Notes under the pieces: model-generated
Database searches by the model: none
What the model was told of the DNA's origin: nothing
The model's input: only the letters and a program-made list of their open reading frames with translations
Shown here: positions 28,202 through 39,725 of the stretch, piece after piece
How the letters are laid out: each line of letters begins with the position of its first letter
Numbering within the stretch: the first letter of the stretch is position 1
Translations under genes and position numbers: made by a program
Assembly: GCF_000429665.1 (NCBI RefSeq)
Contig: NZ_AUCH01000002.1
Span: 292,554-356,553 of the forward strand
DNA from: Azovibrio restrictus DSM 23866
Lineage (GTDB): Bacteria > Pseudomonadota > Gammaproteobacteria > Burkholderiales > Rhodocyclaceae
Direction of reading: 5' to 3'
Length of the DNA: 64,000 nucleotides

Positions 28202-29011
28202 ATGAAGAAGACGCGTATTGGAATTGTCGGGGCCTCCGGCCGCATGGGGCGGATGCTGATCGAAGCCACCCTGAAGGATGAGGCGGCCCAGCTGGCGGCC
28301 GTTTTTGATCAGCCGGGCAGCCCGGCCCTGGGGCGGGACGCAGCGGAGCTTGCCGGCATGCCGGCCAGTGGTGTGCTGGTCAGTGCTGACCTGCCGGCCG
28401 GCCTCGCCGACTGTGACTGCCTGATCGACTTTACCCGTCCGGAAGGAACCCTGCGTCATCTGGAACTGTGCGAGCAGGCCGGGGTGGCCATGGTGATCGG
28501 GACCACCGGCATGGATGCGGCCGCGAAGGCGCGGATTGCCGAGGCGGCCCAGCGGATTCCCGTGGTGTTCGCACCCAACATGGCCGTGGGAGTGAACCTG
28601 GTGTTCAAGCTCCTGGACACGGCGGCGCGGATTCTGGCGGGGGGCTACGATGTGGAAATCGTCGAAGCTCACCATCGCATGAAGGTGGATGCGCCTTCCG
28701 GTACCGCCCTGCGCATGGGTGAGGTGGTGGCCCAGGCCCTGGGCCGGGATCTGTCCGAATGTGCCGTTTATGGCCGTGAAGGACATACCGGGGAACGGGA
28801 CGGGCAGACCATCGGTTTTGCCACCGTGCGGGGTGGGGACATCGTGGGCGACCATACGGTGATGTTCTGCGGTCTGGGCGAGCGGGTGGAAATCTCCCAC
28901 AAGGCCAGCAGCCGCATGCCCTATGCCCTGGGCAGCCTGCGGGCATCCCATTTCCTGGCGGGACGCAAGCCCGGCCTGTTCGACATGCAGGACGTACTGG
29001 GCCTGCGCTGA
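28202..29011 (+). CDS. dapB: 4-hydroxy-tetrahydrodipicolinate reductase
   Basis: Second committed step of the lysine/meso-DAP pathway, NAD(P)H dependent. 269 residues from ATG 28202; a GTG at 28193 overlapping the bamE stop is an alternative that adds three residues. Rossmann motif IGIVGASGRMGRM at the N-terminus; VEIVEAHHRMKVDAPSGTAL contains the E(L/A)HHxxKxDAPSGTA signature with catalytic His and Lys. Cotranscribed with bamE. Confidence 0.97.
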   Translation: MKKTRIGIVGASGRMGRMLIEATLKDEAAQLAAVFDQPGSPALGRDAAELAGMPASGVLVSADLPAGLADCDCLIDFTRPEGTLRHLELCEQAGVAMVIGTTGMDAAAKARIAEAAQRIPVVFAPNMAVGVNLVFKLLDTAARILAGGYDVEIVEAHHRMKVDAPSGTALRMGEVVAQALGRDLSECAVYGREGHTGERDGQTIGFATVRGGDIVGDHTVMFCGLGERVEISHKASSRMPYALGSLRASHFLAGRKPGLFDMQDVLGLR

Positions 29012-29044
29012 TCCCGTCCATCCCTGCCTGGGAGGCGTCTCCAG

Positions 29045-31543
29045 ATGAAGTCTCCGGCCCTGAACCGGCAGTTGCAGTCCATCTTCGGTGATGAAGGTGA
29101 GGCCAGGTTGTTCCAGGGTCTGGAGCGTCTGGAGGCCCGGGAGCCGGAGCTGGTCTCCGGACTGCGCCGCCTGATCCATGGGGCCGATGCGGCCTGTGCC
29201 CAGTATGCCTTCATCCAGCAGGCGCTGGCGGAGCTGGGGGGGGACGTGCTTTCCGAGTGGAACCTTCGTTCCGGGCGGATAGAGTCGGGGCGCCAGTGGA
29301 AAACCCTGCTCGGTTACCCTCTGGACGCCCTGGAAGACAGTGTGGCCGCCTGGCAGGGTTTGCTGCATGGGGATGATGTGGCGCTGGTGCGGGCCGCCAT
29401 TGCGGCCCATGTGCGCGGTGAACGGAGCAGTCTGGACGTGGAATGCCGCATGCGCACCCGGGAGGGCGCGTGGTGCTGGCTCCAGGTGCGGGGCAAGATC
29501 AGCGCCAGGGATGAGCAGGGCAACGCCCTGCGCCTGCTGCTCCTGCATCGCAACATCACGGTGAGGCGGGCCACGGAAACCGCCCTGGTGGCCGCCAAGG
29601 AGGCGGCCGAGGCGGCGAACCGGGCCCGGGGCGCCTTTCTGGCCAACATGAGCCACGAAATCCGTACCCCTCTGAACGGGGTCATCGGCATGACCGAGCT
29701 GGCCCTGGATACGGATCTGGACAGCGAGCAGCGCCACTACCTGAAAACGGTCAAATCCTCGGCTGAATCCCTGTTGGCCCTGTTGAACGACATTCTCGAC
29801 TTTTCCAAGATCGAGGCTGGCAAGCTCCAGTTCGAGACTATCTCCTTTTCCCCGGCCGCCGTGCTCCAGGAGGCTGCCCGTACCGTGGCCGTGAGTGCCC
29901 ACCGGAAGGGTCTGGAACTGGTGGTGGGGGTGGGGCGGGATGTGCCGTCCCGGGTCGTTGGTGACCCGACCCGCCTGCGTCAGGTCTTTCTCAACCTGCT
30001 GGGCAATGGAATCAAATTTACCGAGCGGGGTGAGGTGGAGGCCCGGGTGGAGCTGGAGCGTCTCGCCGAAGCCTCCGTTGTCCTCCGTTGCAGCGTCCGG
30101 GATACGGGGATAGGCATTGCGCCGGAGCGTCAGGCCGAGGTATTCGAGGCCTTTTCCCAGGGCGACAGTTCCACGACCCGGCGCTTTGGCGGCACCGGCC
30201 TGGGGCTGGCCATCTGTGCCCGGCTGGTGCAGTTGATGGATGGGCGCATGGACCTGGAAAGTCAGGCGGGGCAGGGGAGCACCTTTACCTTCACGGCCCG
30301 CATGGGGCGGGAGGAAGCCGCTGTTCCGGCTGCCGGGCAGGGGCAGTCTTTTTCCGGCTTGCGGGCCTTGCTGCAGGAGCCCAACGACACGGCTGCCGGT
30401 GCCCTGGGGGATTGCCTGCAGGGGCTGGGGGTGGCGGTTTCCCGGGTGCGGGGGGCGGAGGAGGCTGCGCAGGCCCTGGTCCGGGCCCGGGAGCTGGATT
30501 ATCCCTTCGCCTTTCTCTTTGCCCAGGGGGATGCGGGGCTGGTGCCGCAATGGCTGCAGCAGCGCCCCCCGGAAAAGCTGGTGCTGCTGCTCAAGCATGA
30601 GCAGGCCCGGGAGGGGCTGGATGCCCTGCAAGCGGCAGGGCTGGGGGCTTGTCTGCTCAAGCCCGTGGTGGCGGAGGATGTGCAGGAGGTCCTGTCCCTG
30701 TTGCAGGGAAGTTCTGGCTTTGATCTGGCGCCCATCGATCTGCAGACCCAGGTGCTGCAGGAGACGAAGCGTCTGGAGGTGCTGCTGGTGGAGGACAATC
30801 CGGTTAACCAGGAGCTGGCCCGGCGGCTCCTGGAGCGCCGGGGGCACCGGGTGACCCTGGCCAACCACGGAGGGGAAGCCCTGGAGCTATTCGAGCAGCA
30901 GCGCTTCGACGTCATTTTCATGGACATGCAGATGCCGGTGATGGGAGGGCTGGAGGCGACGGAGGCTATTCGTGCCAAGGAGCTCCGGCGCAGCTGGGTG
31001 GTATCCGGCGATTACCACCAGGTGCCCATTGTCGCCATGACCGCGAATGCCATGGCCGGGGACCAGGCCCGTTGTCTGGAAGCCGGGATGAACGATTACC
31101 TCACCAAACCCCTGCGTCTGGACGAGCTGGACCGGGTCCTGGAAGGTTTGCAGGACTGCGGCGGAGCGGGGTTCCCGGAACCGGGCGGCGGCAATGGCGC
31201 CGTGCTGGATCTGGAAGCGGCTGAGCAGGATCTGGGCGACCGGGAACTGTTGCGCCAGATGGGGCGCATGCTGCTGGAGGAGTGGCCGACCCATCTGGCC
31301 GGACTGAATGATGCCCTGCAGGGGCGTAAGGGGCGGGATCTCTGCCGGCACGCCCATACCCTGAAGAGTCTGGTGGCCATTTTTCATGGGGACCGGGCCC
31401 GCCGGGCGGCGCAGGCGCTGGAGCAGACTTGTCAGAACGAGGCAGCGGTGGACTGGTCCGAGGCCTTGCGTCTGAGCCAGGAACTGCAGCTGGCCCTGGA
31501 GGAGATGAAGCCCGAACTGGAGCGCTTTTCCGGCGCTTCCTGA
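29045..31543 (+). CDS. Hybrid sensor histidine kinase (PAS, HisKA, HATPase, pseudo-receiver, receiver, HPt)
   Basis: 832 residues with no transmembrane segments, so a cytoplasmic phosphorelay protein of the BarA/ArcB-like layout. PAS-like domain about 60-180 (ends LLLHRNITVRRATE), H box MSHEIRTPLNG with His204, HATPase motifs DTGIGI and FGGTGLGLAI, a degenerate receiver about 436-555 that keeps a KP pair but lacks the acidic pocket, a true receiver 577-700 with EDN and phospho-acceptor Asp627 (FMDMQMPVMGG), and an HPt domain about 720-825 with His771 (HAHTLKSL). No response-regulator gene is adjacent, so the output partner is unknown. SD GGGAGG lies upstream. Confidence 0.9.
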   Translation: MKSPALNRQLQSIFGDEGEARLFQGLERLEAREPELVSGLRRLIHGADAACAQYAFIQQALAELGGDVLSEWNLRSGRIESGRQWKTLLGYPLDALEDSVAAWQGLLHGDDVALVRAAIAAHVRGERSSLDVECRMRTREGAWCWLQVRGKISARDEQGNALRLLLLHRNITVRRATETALVAAKEAAEAANRARGAFLANMSHEIRTPLNGVIGMTELALDTDLDSEQRHYLKTVKSSAESLLALLNDILDFSKIEAGKLQFETISFSPAAVLQEAARTVAVSAHRKGLELVVGVGRDVPSRVVGDPTRLRQVFLNLLGNGIKFTERGEVEARVELERLAEASVVLRCSVRDTGIGIAPERQAEVFEAFSQGDSSTTRRFGGTGLGLAICARLVQLMDGRMDLESQAGQGSTFTFTARMGREEAAVPAAGQGQSFSGLRALLQEPNDTAAGALGDCLQGLGVAVSRVRGAEEAAQALVRARELDYPFAFLFAQGDAGLVPQWLQQRPPEKLVLLLKHEQAREGLDALQAAGLGACLLKPVVAEDVQEVLSLLQGSSGFDLAPIDLQTQVLQETKRLEVLLVEDNPVNQELARRLLERRGHRVTLANHGGEALELFEQQRFDVIFMDMQMPVMGGLEATEAIRAKELRRSWVVSGDYHQVPIVAMTANAMAGDQARCLEAGMNDYLTKPLRLDELDRVLEGLQDCGGAGFPEPGGGNGAVLDLEAAEQDLGDRELLRQMGRMLLEEWPTHLAGLNDALQGRKGRDLCRHAHTLKSLVAIFHGDRARRAAQALEQTCQNEAAVDWSEALRLSQELQLALEEMKPELERFSGAS

Positions 31544-31558
31544 TCGTGGTTTACCCGT

Positions 31559-31575
31559 ATTTTGCAGTGCAAAAT
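31559..31575. promoter_or_regulatory. 17-bp palindrome abutting the carA promoter
   Basis: ATTTTGCA-G-TGCAAAAT, a perfect 8-bp inverted repeat immediately upstream of the -35 hexamer. Probably an operator; it does not match the E. coli ArgR box and only loosely resembles a PurR site. Confidence 0.55.
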
Positions 31576-31604
31576 TTGCCCCGAAATGGTGCCTCGGGTA
31601 GAAT
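31576..31604 (+). promoter_or_regulatory. carAB promoter and leader
   Basis: -35 TTGCCC at 31576-31581, 17-base spacer, -10 TAGAAT at 31599-31604. A leader of about 87 bases follows, containing a CGCCTGCAGGCG palindrome at 31622-31633. Confidence 0.6.
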
Positions 31605-31698
31605 GAAAAGGTTTAAATTCGCGCCTGCAGGCGGTCTCCTTCGGGGGGGTCGCATCAATTCAGGGCGCGCTCCATCATAATAATTCCAGGAGTTTTTC

Positions 31699-32856
31699 GT
31701 GTCGCTGCTGCCAAACTATCCGCCAGCCCTGCTCGTCCTTGCCGATGGAACCGTATTCCGGGGGATCGCCATTGGGGCCACGGGGGTCACCAGTGGCGAA
31801 GTGGTGTTCAATACCGCCATCACCGGGTACCAGGAAATCCTCACCGATCCTTCCTACTCCCGTCAGATTGTCACCCTGACCTATCCGCACATCGGTAACG
31901 TGGGCTGCAATCCCGAGGATTTCGAATCCGCCGCCAACTACGCCGCCGGCCTGGTGATCCGCGACCTGCCCCTGCAGGTTTCCAGCTGGCGCGCCACCGA
32001 GAGTCTGCCCGACTACCTGAAGCAGCATGGGGTCGTGGCCATCGCCGGCATCGATACCCGTAAATTGACCCGCATCCTGCGCGACAAGGGCGCCCAGGCC
32101 GGCGCCATCATCGCCGGTGAGGCTGATGAAGCCAAGGCCCTGGCCGCTGCCCGCGCCTTCCCCGGCCTGGCCGGCATGGACCTGGCCAAGGTGGTGAGCG
32201 CCAAGGAAACCTTCACCTGGGAACAGGCTGAATGGGACCTGGAAAAGGGTTATGAATCCGCCACCGATTCCCGCTTCCACGTGGTGGCCTACGACTTCGG
32301 CGTCAAATACAACATTCTGCGCATGCTTGCCGCCCGCGGCTGCAAGCTGACCGTGGTGCCTGCCGAGACCCCGGCCGCCGAGGTGCTGGCCCTGAAGCCG
32401 GACGGCGTGTTCCTTTCCAACGGCCCCGGCGACCCGGAGCCCTGCAGCTATGCCATCGAAGCCATCCGTGAGTTCCTGTCCAAGGGCGTGCCGGTGTTCG
32501 GTATCTGCCTGGGGCACCAGCTGCTGGCCCTGGCCTCCGGCGCCAAGACTTTGAAGATGAAGTTCGGCCATCACGGTGCCAACCACCCGGTCAAGGATCT
32601 GGATTCCGGCCAGGTGCTGATCACCAGCCAGAACCACGGCTTCGCCGTCGATCCCGACAGCCTGCCCGCCAACCTGCGGGCCACCCACGTGTCCCTGTTT
32701 GATGGTTCCCTGCAAGGCATCGCCCGCACCGACGTGCCGGCCTTCTCCTTCCAGGGACACCCGGAAGCGAGCCCCGGCCCCCATGACGTGGCCTACCTGT
32801 TCGACCGCTTCCTGGACATCATGACCCGGGGTGTGGCAGCGCTGCAAAAGCCCTGA
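31699..32856 (+). CDS. carA: Carbamoyl-phosphate synthase, small (glutaminase) subunit
   Basis: Hydrolyses glutamine and passes ammonia to CarB for carbamoyl phosphate, used in arginine and pyrimidine synthesis. 385 residues starting at GTG 31699, which has AGGAG 6-7 bases upstream. The class I amidotransferase domain carries the nucleophile Cys in FGICLGHQLLALA and the His/Glu pair in FQGHPEASPGPHD. First gene of carAB, 47 bases before carB. Confidence 0.98.
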   Translation: MSLLPNYPPALLVLADGTVFRGIAIGATGVTSGEVVFNTAITGYQEILTDPSYSRQIVTLTYPHIGNVGCNPEDFESAANYAAGLVIRDLPLQVSSWRATESLPDYLKQHGVVAIAGIDTRKLTRILRDKGAQAGAIIAGEADEAKALAAARAFPGLAGMDLAKVVSAKETFTWEQAEWDLEKGYESATDSRFHVVAYDFGVKYNILRMLAARGCKLTVVPAETPAAEVLALKPDGVFLSNGPGDPEPCSYAIEAIREFLSKGVPVFGICLGHQLLALASGAKTLKMKFGHHGANHPVKDLDSGQVLITSQNHGFAVDPDSLPANLRATHVSLFDGSLQGIARTDVPAFSFQGHPEASPGPHDVAYLFDRFLDIMTRGVAALQKP

Positions 32857-32903
32857 CCGGCTGTTGCTGCAGCTCTCAAAAGAATTGAAGACAAAGGCGA
32901 AAC

Positions 32904-36110
<3,207 letters not shown>

Positions 36111-36120
36111 TCCTTAGTTC

Positions 36121-36161
36121 AAAACCGCCGGGGTGGCTCCTGCCGGAGCGCCGGCGGTTTT
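36121..36161 (+). terminator. Terminator of carAB
   Basis: An 11-bp stem (AAAACCGCCGG at 36121-36131, CCGGCGGTTTT at 36151-36161) ending in a T tract, 10 bases after the carB stop. Confidence 0.8.
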
Positions 36162-36187
36162 CCTTTAGGTAGTTTCCCTTTAGGTAG
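36162..36187 (+). repeat. Tandem repeat of CCTTTAGGTAG before greA
   Basis: Two copies (36162-36172 and 36177-36187) with a 15-base period, each carrying an AGGTAG that resembles a ribosome-binding site. The second copy ends 8 bases before the greA ATG. Confidence 0.6.
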
Positions 36188-36195
36188 AGAAGAAT

Positions 36196-36672
36196 ATGAG
36201 CAAAGTACCGCTGACCGTTGCCGGCGCAGAAAAACTGCGCGAGGAACTGCATAGACTCAAGACCGTGGATCGGCCCAATGTGATTGCCGCCATTGCCGAG
36301 GCCCGTTCCCATGGGGACCTGTCCGAAAACGCCGAATACGATGCGGCCAAGGAGCGCCAGGGCTTCATTGAAGGGCGTATCCAGGAAGTGGAGGGCAAGC
36401 TCTCCAACGCCCAGATCATCGATCCCAAGCTGCTGGATGCCGATGGCCGCTGCGTGTTCGGCGCCACCGTGGAGATGGAAGATCAGGACTCCGGCGATGT
36501 GGTGACCTACCAGATCGTCGGGGAGGACGAGGCCGACATCAAGCTGGGCAAGATTTATGTGGGCTCGCCCATGGCTCGGGCCCTGATCGGCAAGTATGCC
36601 GGGGATGTGGCGCAGGTCCAGGCCCCTGGCGGTATCCGCGAATTCGAGATCATCGACATCCGCTATGAATGA
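36196..36672 (+). CDS. greA: Transcription elongation factor GreA
   Basis: Rescues backtracked RNA polymerase by stimulating transcript cleavage. 158 residues: N-terminal coiled coil with the acidic tip HGDLSENAEYDAAKERQ, and the C-terminal FKBP-like domain with YVGSPMARALIGKYAGD. Often follows carB in betaproteobacteria; here a terminator and a short tandem repeat lie between. Confidence 0.98.
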   Translation: MSKVPLTVAGAEKLREELHRLKTVDRPNVIAAIAEARSHGDLSENAEYDAAKERQGFIEGRIQEVEGKLSNAQIIDPKLLDADGRCVFGATVEMEDQDSGDVVTYQIVGEDEADIKLGKIYVGSPMARALIGKYAGDVAQVQAPGGIREFEIIDIRYE

Positions 36673-36711
36673 ATCCCGGCGGCCCCTGGTGGGGGCCGCT
36701 TCGGGGCTGTA

Positions 36712-37065
36712 TCACTGGTAGCTGCGCTTGCTGCGCCGCACCGGGCGGGGCGCAGGACGGGCGGACCTTCTGGGGGCCTGCTCCTGTTCTCCCTCGGGGC
36801 GGGGACGCCAGACCACCAGGAGCTTGCCGATGTGCTGGACCGGGGCGGCCTCCAGGGTGTCGCAGATGGTCTGCAGGAAAGTTTCCCGGGCTTCCCGGTC
36901 GTCACCATAGACCCGGATCTTGATCAGTTCGTGGGCTTTGAGGCAGGCGTCGATTTCCTTCAGGACGGACTCGGTGAGCCCCTGCTGGGCGATGGCCACG
37001 ACAGGATTGAGGCCATGGGCCTGGGCCCGCAACTGGCGGCGCTGTTCGGATGAGAGCTGCAGCAT
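36712..37065 (-). CDS. yhbY: CRM/YhbY-domain RNA-binding protein
   Basis: A 117-residue protein with one CRS1-YhbY domain, associated in E. coli with the pre-50S ribosomal subunit. Conserved features: LSSEQRRQLRAQAHGLNPVVAIAQQGLTESV (in parts: LNPVVAIAQQGLTESVLKEID), then HELIKIRVYGDDRE and the KLLVVWRP end of the domain. A basic Arg/Pro-rich tail follows. Divergent from rlmE across only 34 bases. Confidence 0.93.
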   Translation of the reverse strand: MLQLSSEQRRQLRAQAHGLNPVVAIAQQGLTESVLKEIDACLKAHELIKIRVYGDDREARETFLQTICDTLEAAPVQHIGKLLVVWRPRPEGEQEQAPRRSARPAPRPVRRSKRSYQ

Positions 37066-37078
37066 TGAATAACCTTTT

Positions 37079-37096
37079 CTAAAACAGGCATTTTAG
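37079..37096. promoter_or_regulatory. Inverted repeat in the 34-base yhbY-rlmE gap
   Basis: CTAAAA-6-TTTTAG, a 6-bp inverted repeat filling most of the gap between two divergent start codons. It holds possible -10 sequences for both strands (TAAAAT leftward). Confidence 0.4.
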
Positions 37097-37099
37097 CGG

Positions 37100-37720
37100 A
37101 TGGCCAGAACGAGAACCAGCAAAGCGTGGATGCAGGAGCACGTGAACGACCCCTATGTGCAACAGGCCAAGAAAGAGGGCTGGCGTTCCCGGGCGGCCTT
37201 CAAGCTCATGGAGATCGACGACAAGGACAAACTCATCCATCCCGGCGACGTGGTGGTGGACCTGGGGGCCGCTCCCGGCGGCTGGTCTCAGGTTGCGGCC
37301 CGCCGTGTCGGCGACCGGGGCCGGGTGCTGGCCCTGGATGTCCTGGAGATGCAGGGCATAGGCGGGGTGGATTTCATCCAGGGGGATTTCCGCGAGGACG
37401 AGGTGCTGCAGCGCTTCGAGGCCCTGCTGGGGGAGCGGCAGCCCCGGCTGGTGATGTCCGACATGGCCCCCAACATGTCCGGCGTCTCCCTGGTGGACCA
37501 GGCCCGGGGCATGTACCTGGCGGAACTGGCCCTGGAATTCGCCAAGGCCCACCTCCGGCCCGACGGTGCTTTTCTGGTGAAGGTGTTTCAGGGAACCGAT
37601 TACGATAACTTTGTCAAAAGCATGAGGGACAGCTTTGCCAGCGTGGCCACGCGCAAACCCAAGGCTTCCCGGGACCGCAGCGCGGAGCTCTACCTGCTGG
37701 GCAGAAACTTGCGCTCTTGA
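37100..37720 (+). CDS. rlmE: 23S rRNA (uridine-2'-O)-methyltransferase (FtsJ/RrmJ)
   Basis: Methylates U2552 of 23S rRNA in the large subunit using S-adenosylmethionine. 206 residues. SAM motif VVVDLGAAPGGWSQVA; catalytic K-D-K-E tetrad in RSRAAFKLMEID, MSDMAPNMSG, FLVKVFQG and SAELYLL regions. Located 61 bases upstream of ftsH, the conserved heat-shock pairing. Confidence 0.97.
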   Translation: MARTRTSKAWMQEHVNDPYVQQAKKEGWRSRAAFKLMEIDDKDKLIHPGDVVVDLGAAPGGWSQVAARRVGDRGRVLALDVLEMQGIGGVDFIQGDFREDEVLQRFEALLGERQPRLVMSDMAPNMSGVSLVDQARGMYLAELALEFAKAHLRPDGAFLVKVFQGTDYDNFVKSMRDSFASVATRKPKASRDRSAELYLLGRNLRS

Positions 37721-37781
37721 GGTTTCCCATTAGAATCCCAATCTCGCGGTATACGCCTTTGGCGTCGGAAGGAGAAAAAGC

Positions 37782-39662
37782 TTGAACAACACGTTCAAAA
37801 ATCTGGCGGTCTGGCTCGTCATCGGCCTGGTGCTGATGACCGTCTTCAACCAGTTCAACGCACGCCAGGTGAGCAGCAATGCCATCGACTATTCCCAGTT
37901 TATCGAAGAGGTTCGCGATGGCCGCATCTCCAAGGTGGTGATGGAGGGGCGCACCCTCAAGGCCACCACCAACGACGGCAAGCGCATCACGTCCTATGCT
38001 CCCCCTGACCTGTGGCTGGTCTCCGACCTGCTCAAGTACGGGGTCAAGATCGAGGCCAAGCCCGATGAAGAGCCCTCCATGCTGATGAGCATCTTCGTCA
38101 GCTGGTTCCCCATGTTGCTGCTGATCGGTGTCTGGGTGTTCTTCATGCGCCAGATGCAGGGGGGCGGCCGGGGCGGCGCATTCTCCTTCGGCAAGTCCCG
38201 GGCCAAGATGATGGACGAAAACCAGAACCCGGTGACCTTCGCCGACGTGGCCGGTTGTGATGAGGCCAAGGAAGAGGTGCAGGAGCTGGTGGACTTCCTC
38301 AAGGACCCCACCAAGTTCCAGAAGCTGGGCGGCCGCATTCCCAAGGGGGTGCTGATGGTGGGCAATCCCGGTACCGGCAAGACCCTGCTGGCCAAGGCCA
38401 TCGCTGGGGAAGCCCGGGTGCCTTTCTTCAGCATCTCCGGTTCCGATTTCGTGGAAATGTTCGTGGGCGTGGGCGCGGCCCGGGTGCGCGACATGTTCGA
38501 GAACGCCAAGAAGCAGGCCCCCTGCATCATCTTCATCGATGAAATCGACGCCGTGGGCCGCCACCGTGGCGCCGGCCTGGGGGGCGGCAACGACGAGCGG
38601 GAACAGACCCTGAACCAGCTGTTGGTGGAAATGGATGGCTTCGAAGGCCATTCGGGCATCATCGTCATTGCCGCTACCAACCGTCCTGACATCCTGGATC
38701 CGGCCCTGCTGCGTCCTGGCCGCTTCGACCGCCAGGTGGTGGTGCCCCTGCCCGATATCCGGGGTCGGGAGCAGATCCTGCTCGTGCACATGCGCAAGAT
38801 TCCCATGGCCGGCGATGTCAAGGCCGACATCATCGCCCGGGGTACCCCCGGCTTCTCCGGTGCCGATCTGGCCAACCTGGTCAATGAAGCGGCGCTGTTC
38901 GCTGCCCGGGGTAACAAGCGGCTGGTGGACATGGAGGACTTCGAGCGGGCCAAGGACAAGATCATGATGGGGGCCGAGCGCCGTTCCATGGTCATGACCG
39001 AGGAAGAGAAGATGAATACCGCCTACCACGAGTCCGGTCATGCGGTGGTGGCCAAGCTGGTGCCCAAGTCTGACCCGGTGCACAAGGTCACCATCATTCC
39101 CCGCGGCCGGGCCCTGGGGCTGACCATGCAACTGCCGGAGCAGGACCGCTACGCCTATGACAAGGAGTACCTGATGAGCCGTATCGCCGTGCTGTTCGGC
39201 GGACGGATCGCCGAAGAGCTGTTCATGAACCAGATGACCACCGGGGCTTCCAACGATTTCGAGCGGGCTACCGCCATGGCCCGGGACATGGTCACCCGCT
39301 ACGGCATGTCCGAGCTGGGGGTGATGGTTTACGGCGAAAACGATGGGGAGGTCTTCCTGGGCCGCTCCGTCACCCAGCACAAGAATGTTTCCGAAGCCAC
39401 CATGCAGAAGGTGGATATGGAAATCCGCCGCATCATCGACCAACAGTACGCCCTGGCCCGCCAGCTCCTGGAGGACAACCGGGACAAGGTGGAAGCCATG
39501 ACCAAGGCCCTGCTGGAGTGGGAAACCATCGATGCGGAGCAGATCGACGACATCATGGAAGGCAAGCCTCCCCGTCCTCCCAAGCCCAGTCAGGGGCTCT
39601 CCCGTCCGCCCAGCAACAAGGACACCCCGGACGCGGCCCCGAGTGCCCCGGCCACGGCCTGA
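37782..39662 (+). CDS. ftsH: ATP-dependent zinc metalloprotease FtsH
   Basis: Inner-membrane AAA+ protease that degrades misfolded membrane proteins, sigma32 and LpxC in E. coli. 626 residues from a TTG start at 37782, supported by AAGGAG about 8 bases upstream and by the family N-terminus (NLAVWLVIGLVLMTVF). TM1 about 7-24, TM2 about 100-118, Walker A GNPGTGKT, Walker B IIFIDEIDAVG, SRH region and zinc motif HESGH. An intrinsic terminator follows. Confidence 0.98.
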   Translation: MNNTFKNLAVWLVIGLVLMTVFNQFNARQVSSNAIDYSQFIEEVRDGRISKVVMEGRTLKATTNDGKRITSYAPPDLWLVSDLLKYGVKIEAKPDEEPSMLMSIFVSWFPMLLLIGVWVFFMRQMQGGGRGGAFSFGKSRAKMMDENQNPVTFADVAGCDEAKEEVQELVDFLKDPTKFQKLGGRIPKGVLMVGNPGTGKTLLAKAIAGEARVPFFSISGSDFVEMFVGVGAARVRDMFENAKKQAPCIIFIDEIDAVGRHRGAGLGGGNDEREQTLNQLLVEMDGFEGHSGIIVIAATNRPDILDPALLRPGRFDRQVVVPLPDIRGREQILLVHMRKIPMAGDVKADIIARGTPGFSGADLANLVNEAALFAARGNKRLVDMEDFERAKDKIMMGAERRSMVMTEEEKMNTAYHESGHAVVAKLVPKSDPVHKVTIIPRGRALGLTMQLPEQDRYAYDKEYLMSRIAVLFGGRIAEELFMNQMTTGASNDFERATAMARDMVTRYGMSELGVMVYGENDGEVFLGRSVTQHKNVSEATMQKVDMEIRRIIDQQYALARQLLEDNRDKVEAMTKALLEWETIDAEQIDDIMEGKPPRPPKPSQGLSRPPSNKDTPDAAPSAPATA

Positions 39663-39679
39663 GTCTCATCCCTCCCAGC

Positions 39680-39713
39680 AACGCCGGAAGCCCGCCTGCT
39701 TCCGGCGTTTTTA
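39680..39713 (+). terminator. Intrinsic terminator after ftsH
   Basis: An 11-bp stem (AACGCCGGAAG at 39680-39690, CTTCCGGCGTT at 39699-39709) followed by TTTT. Only 12 bases separate it from the folP start, so folP must rely on read-through or a promoter in this same stretch. Confidence 0.85.
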
Positions 39714-39725
39714 CTTCCTGAATCC

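Noticed and set aside
27974..30868. 964-residue frame antisense to dapB and the hybrid kinase
   Set aside because: Same GC-driven artefact; the two sense genes have complete motif sets.
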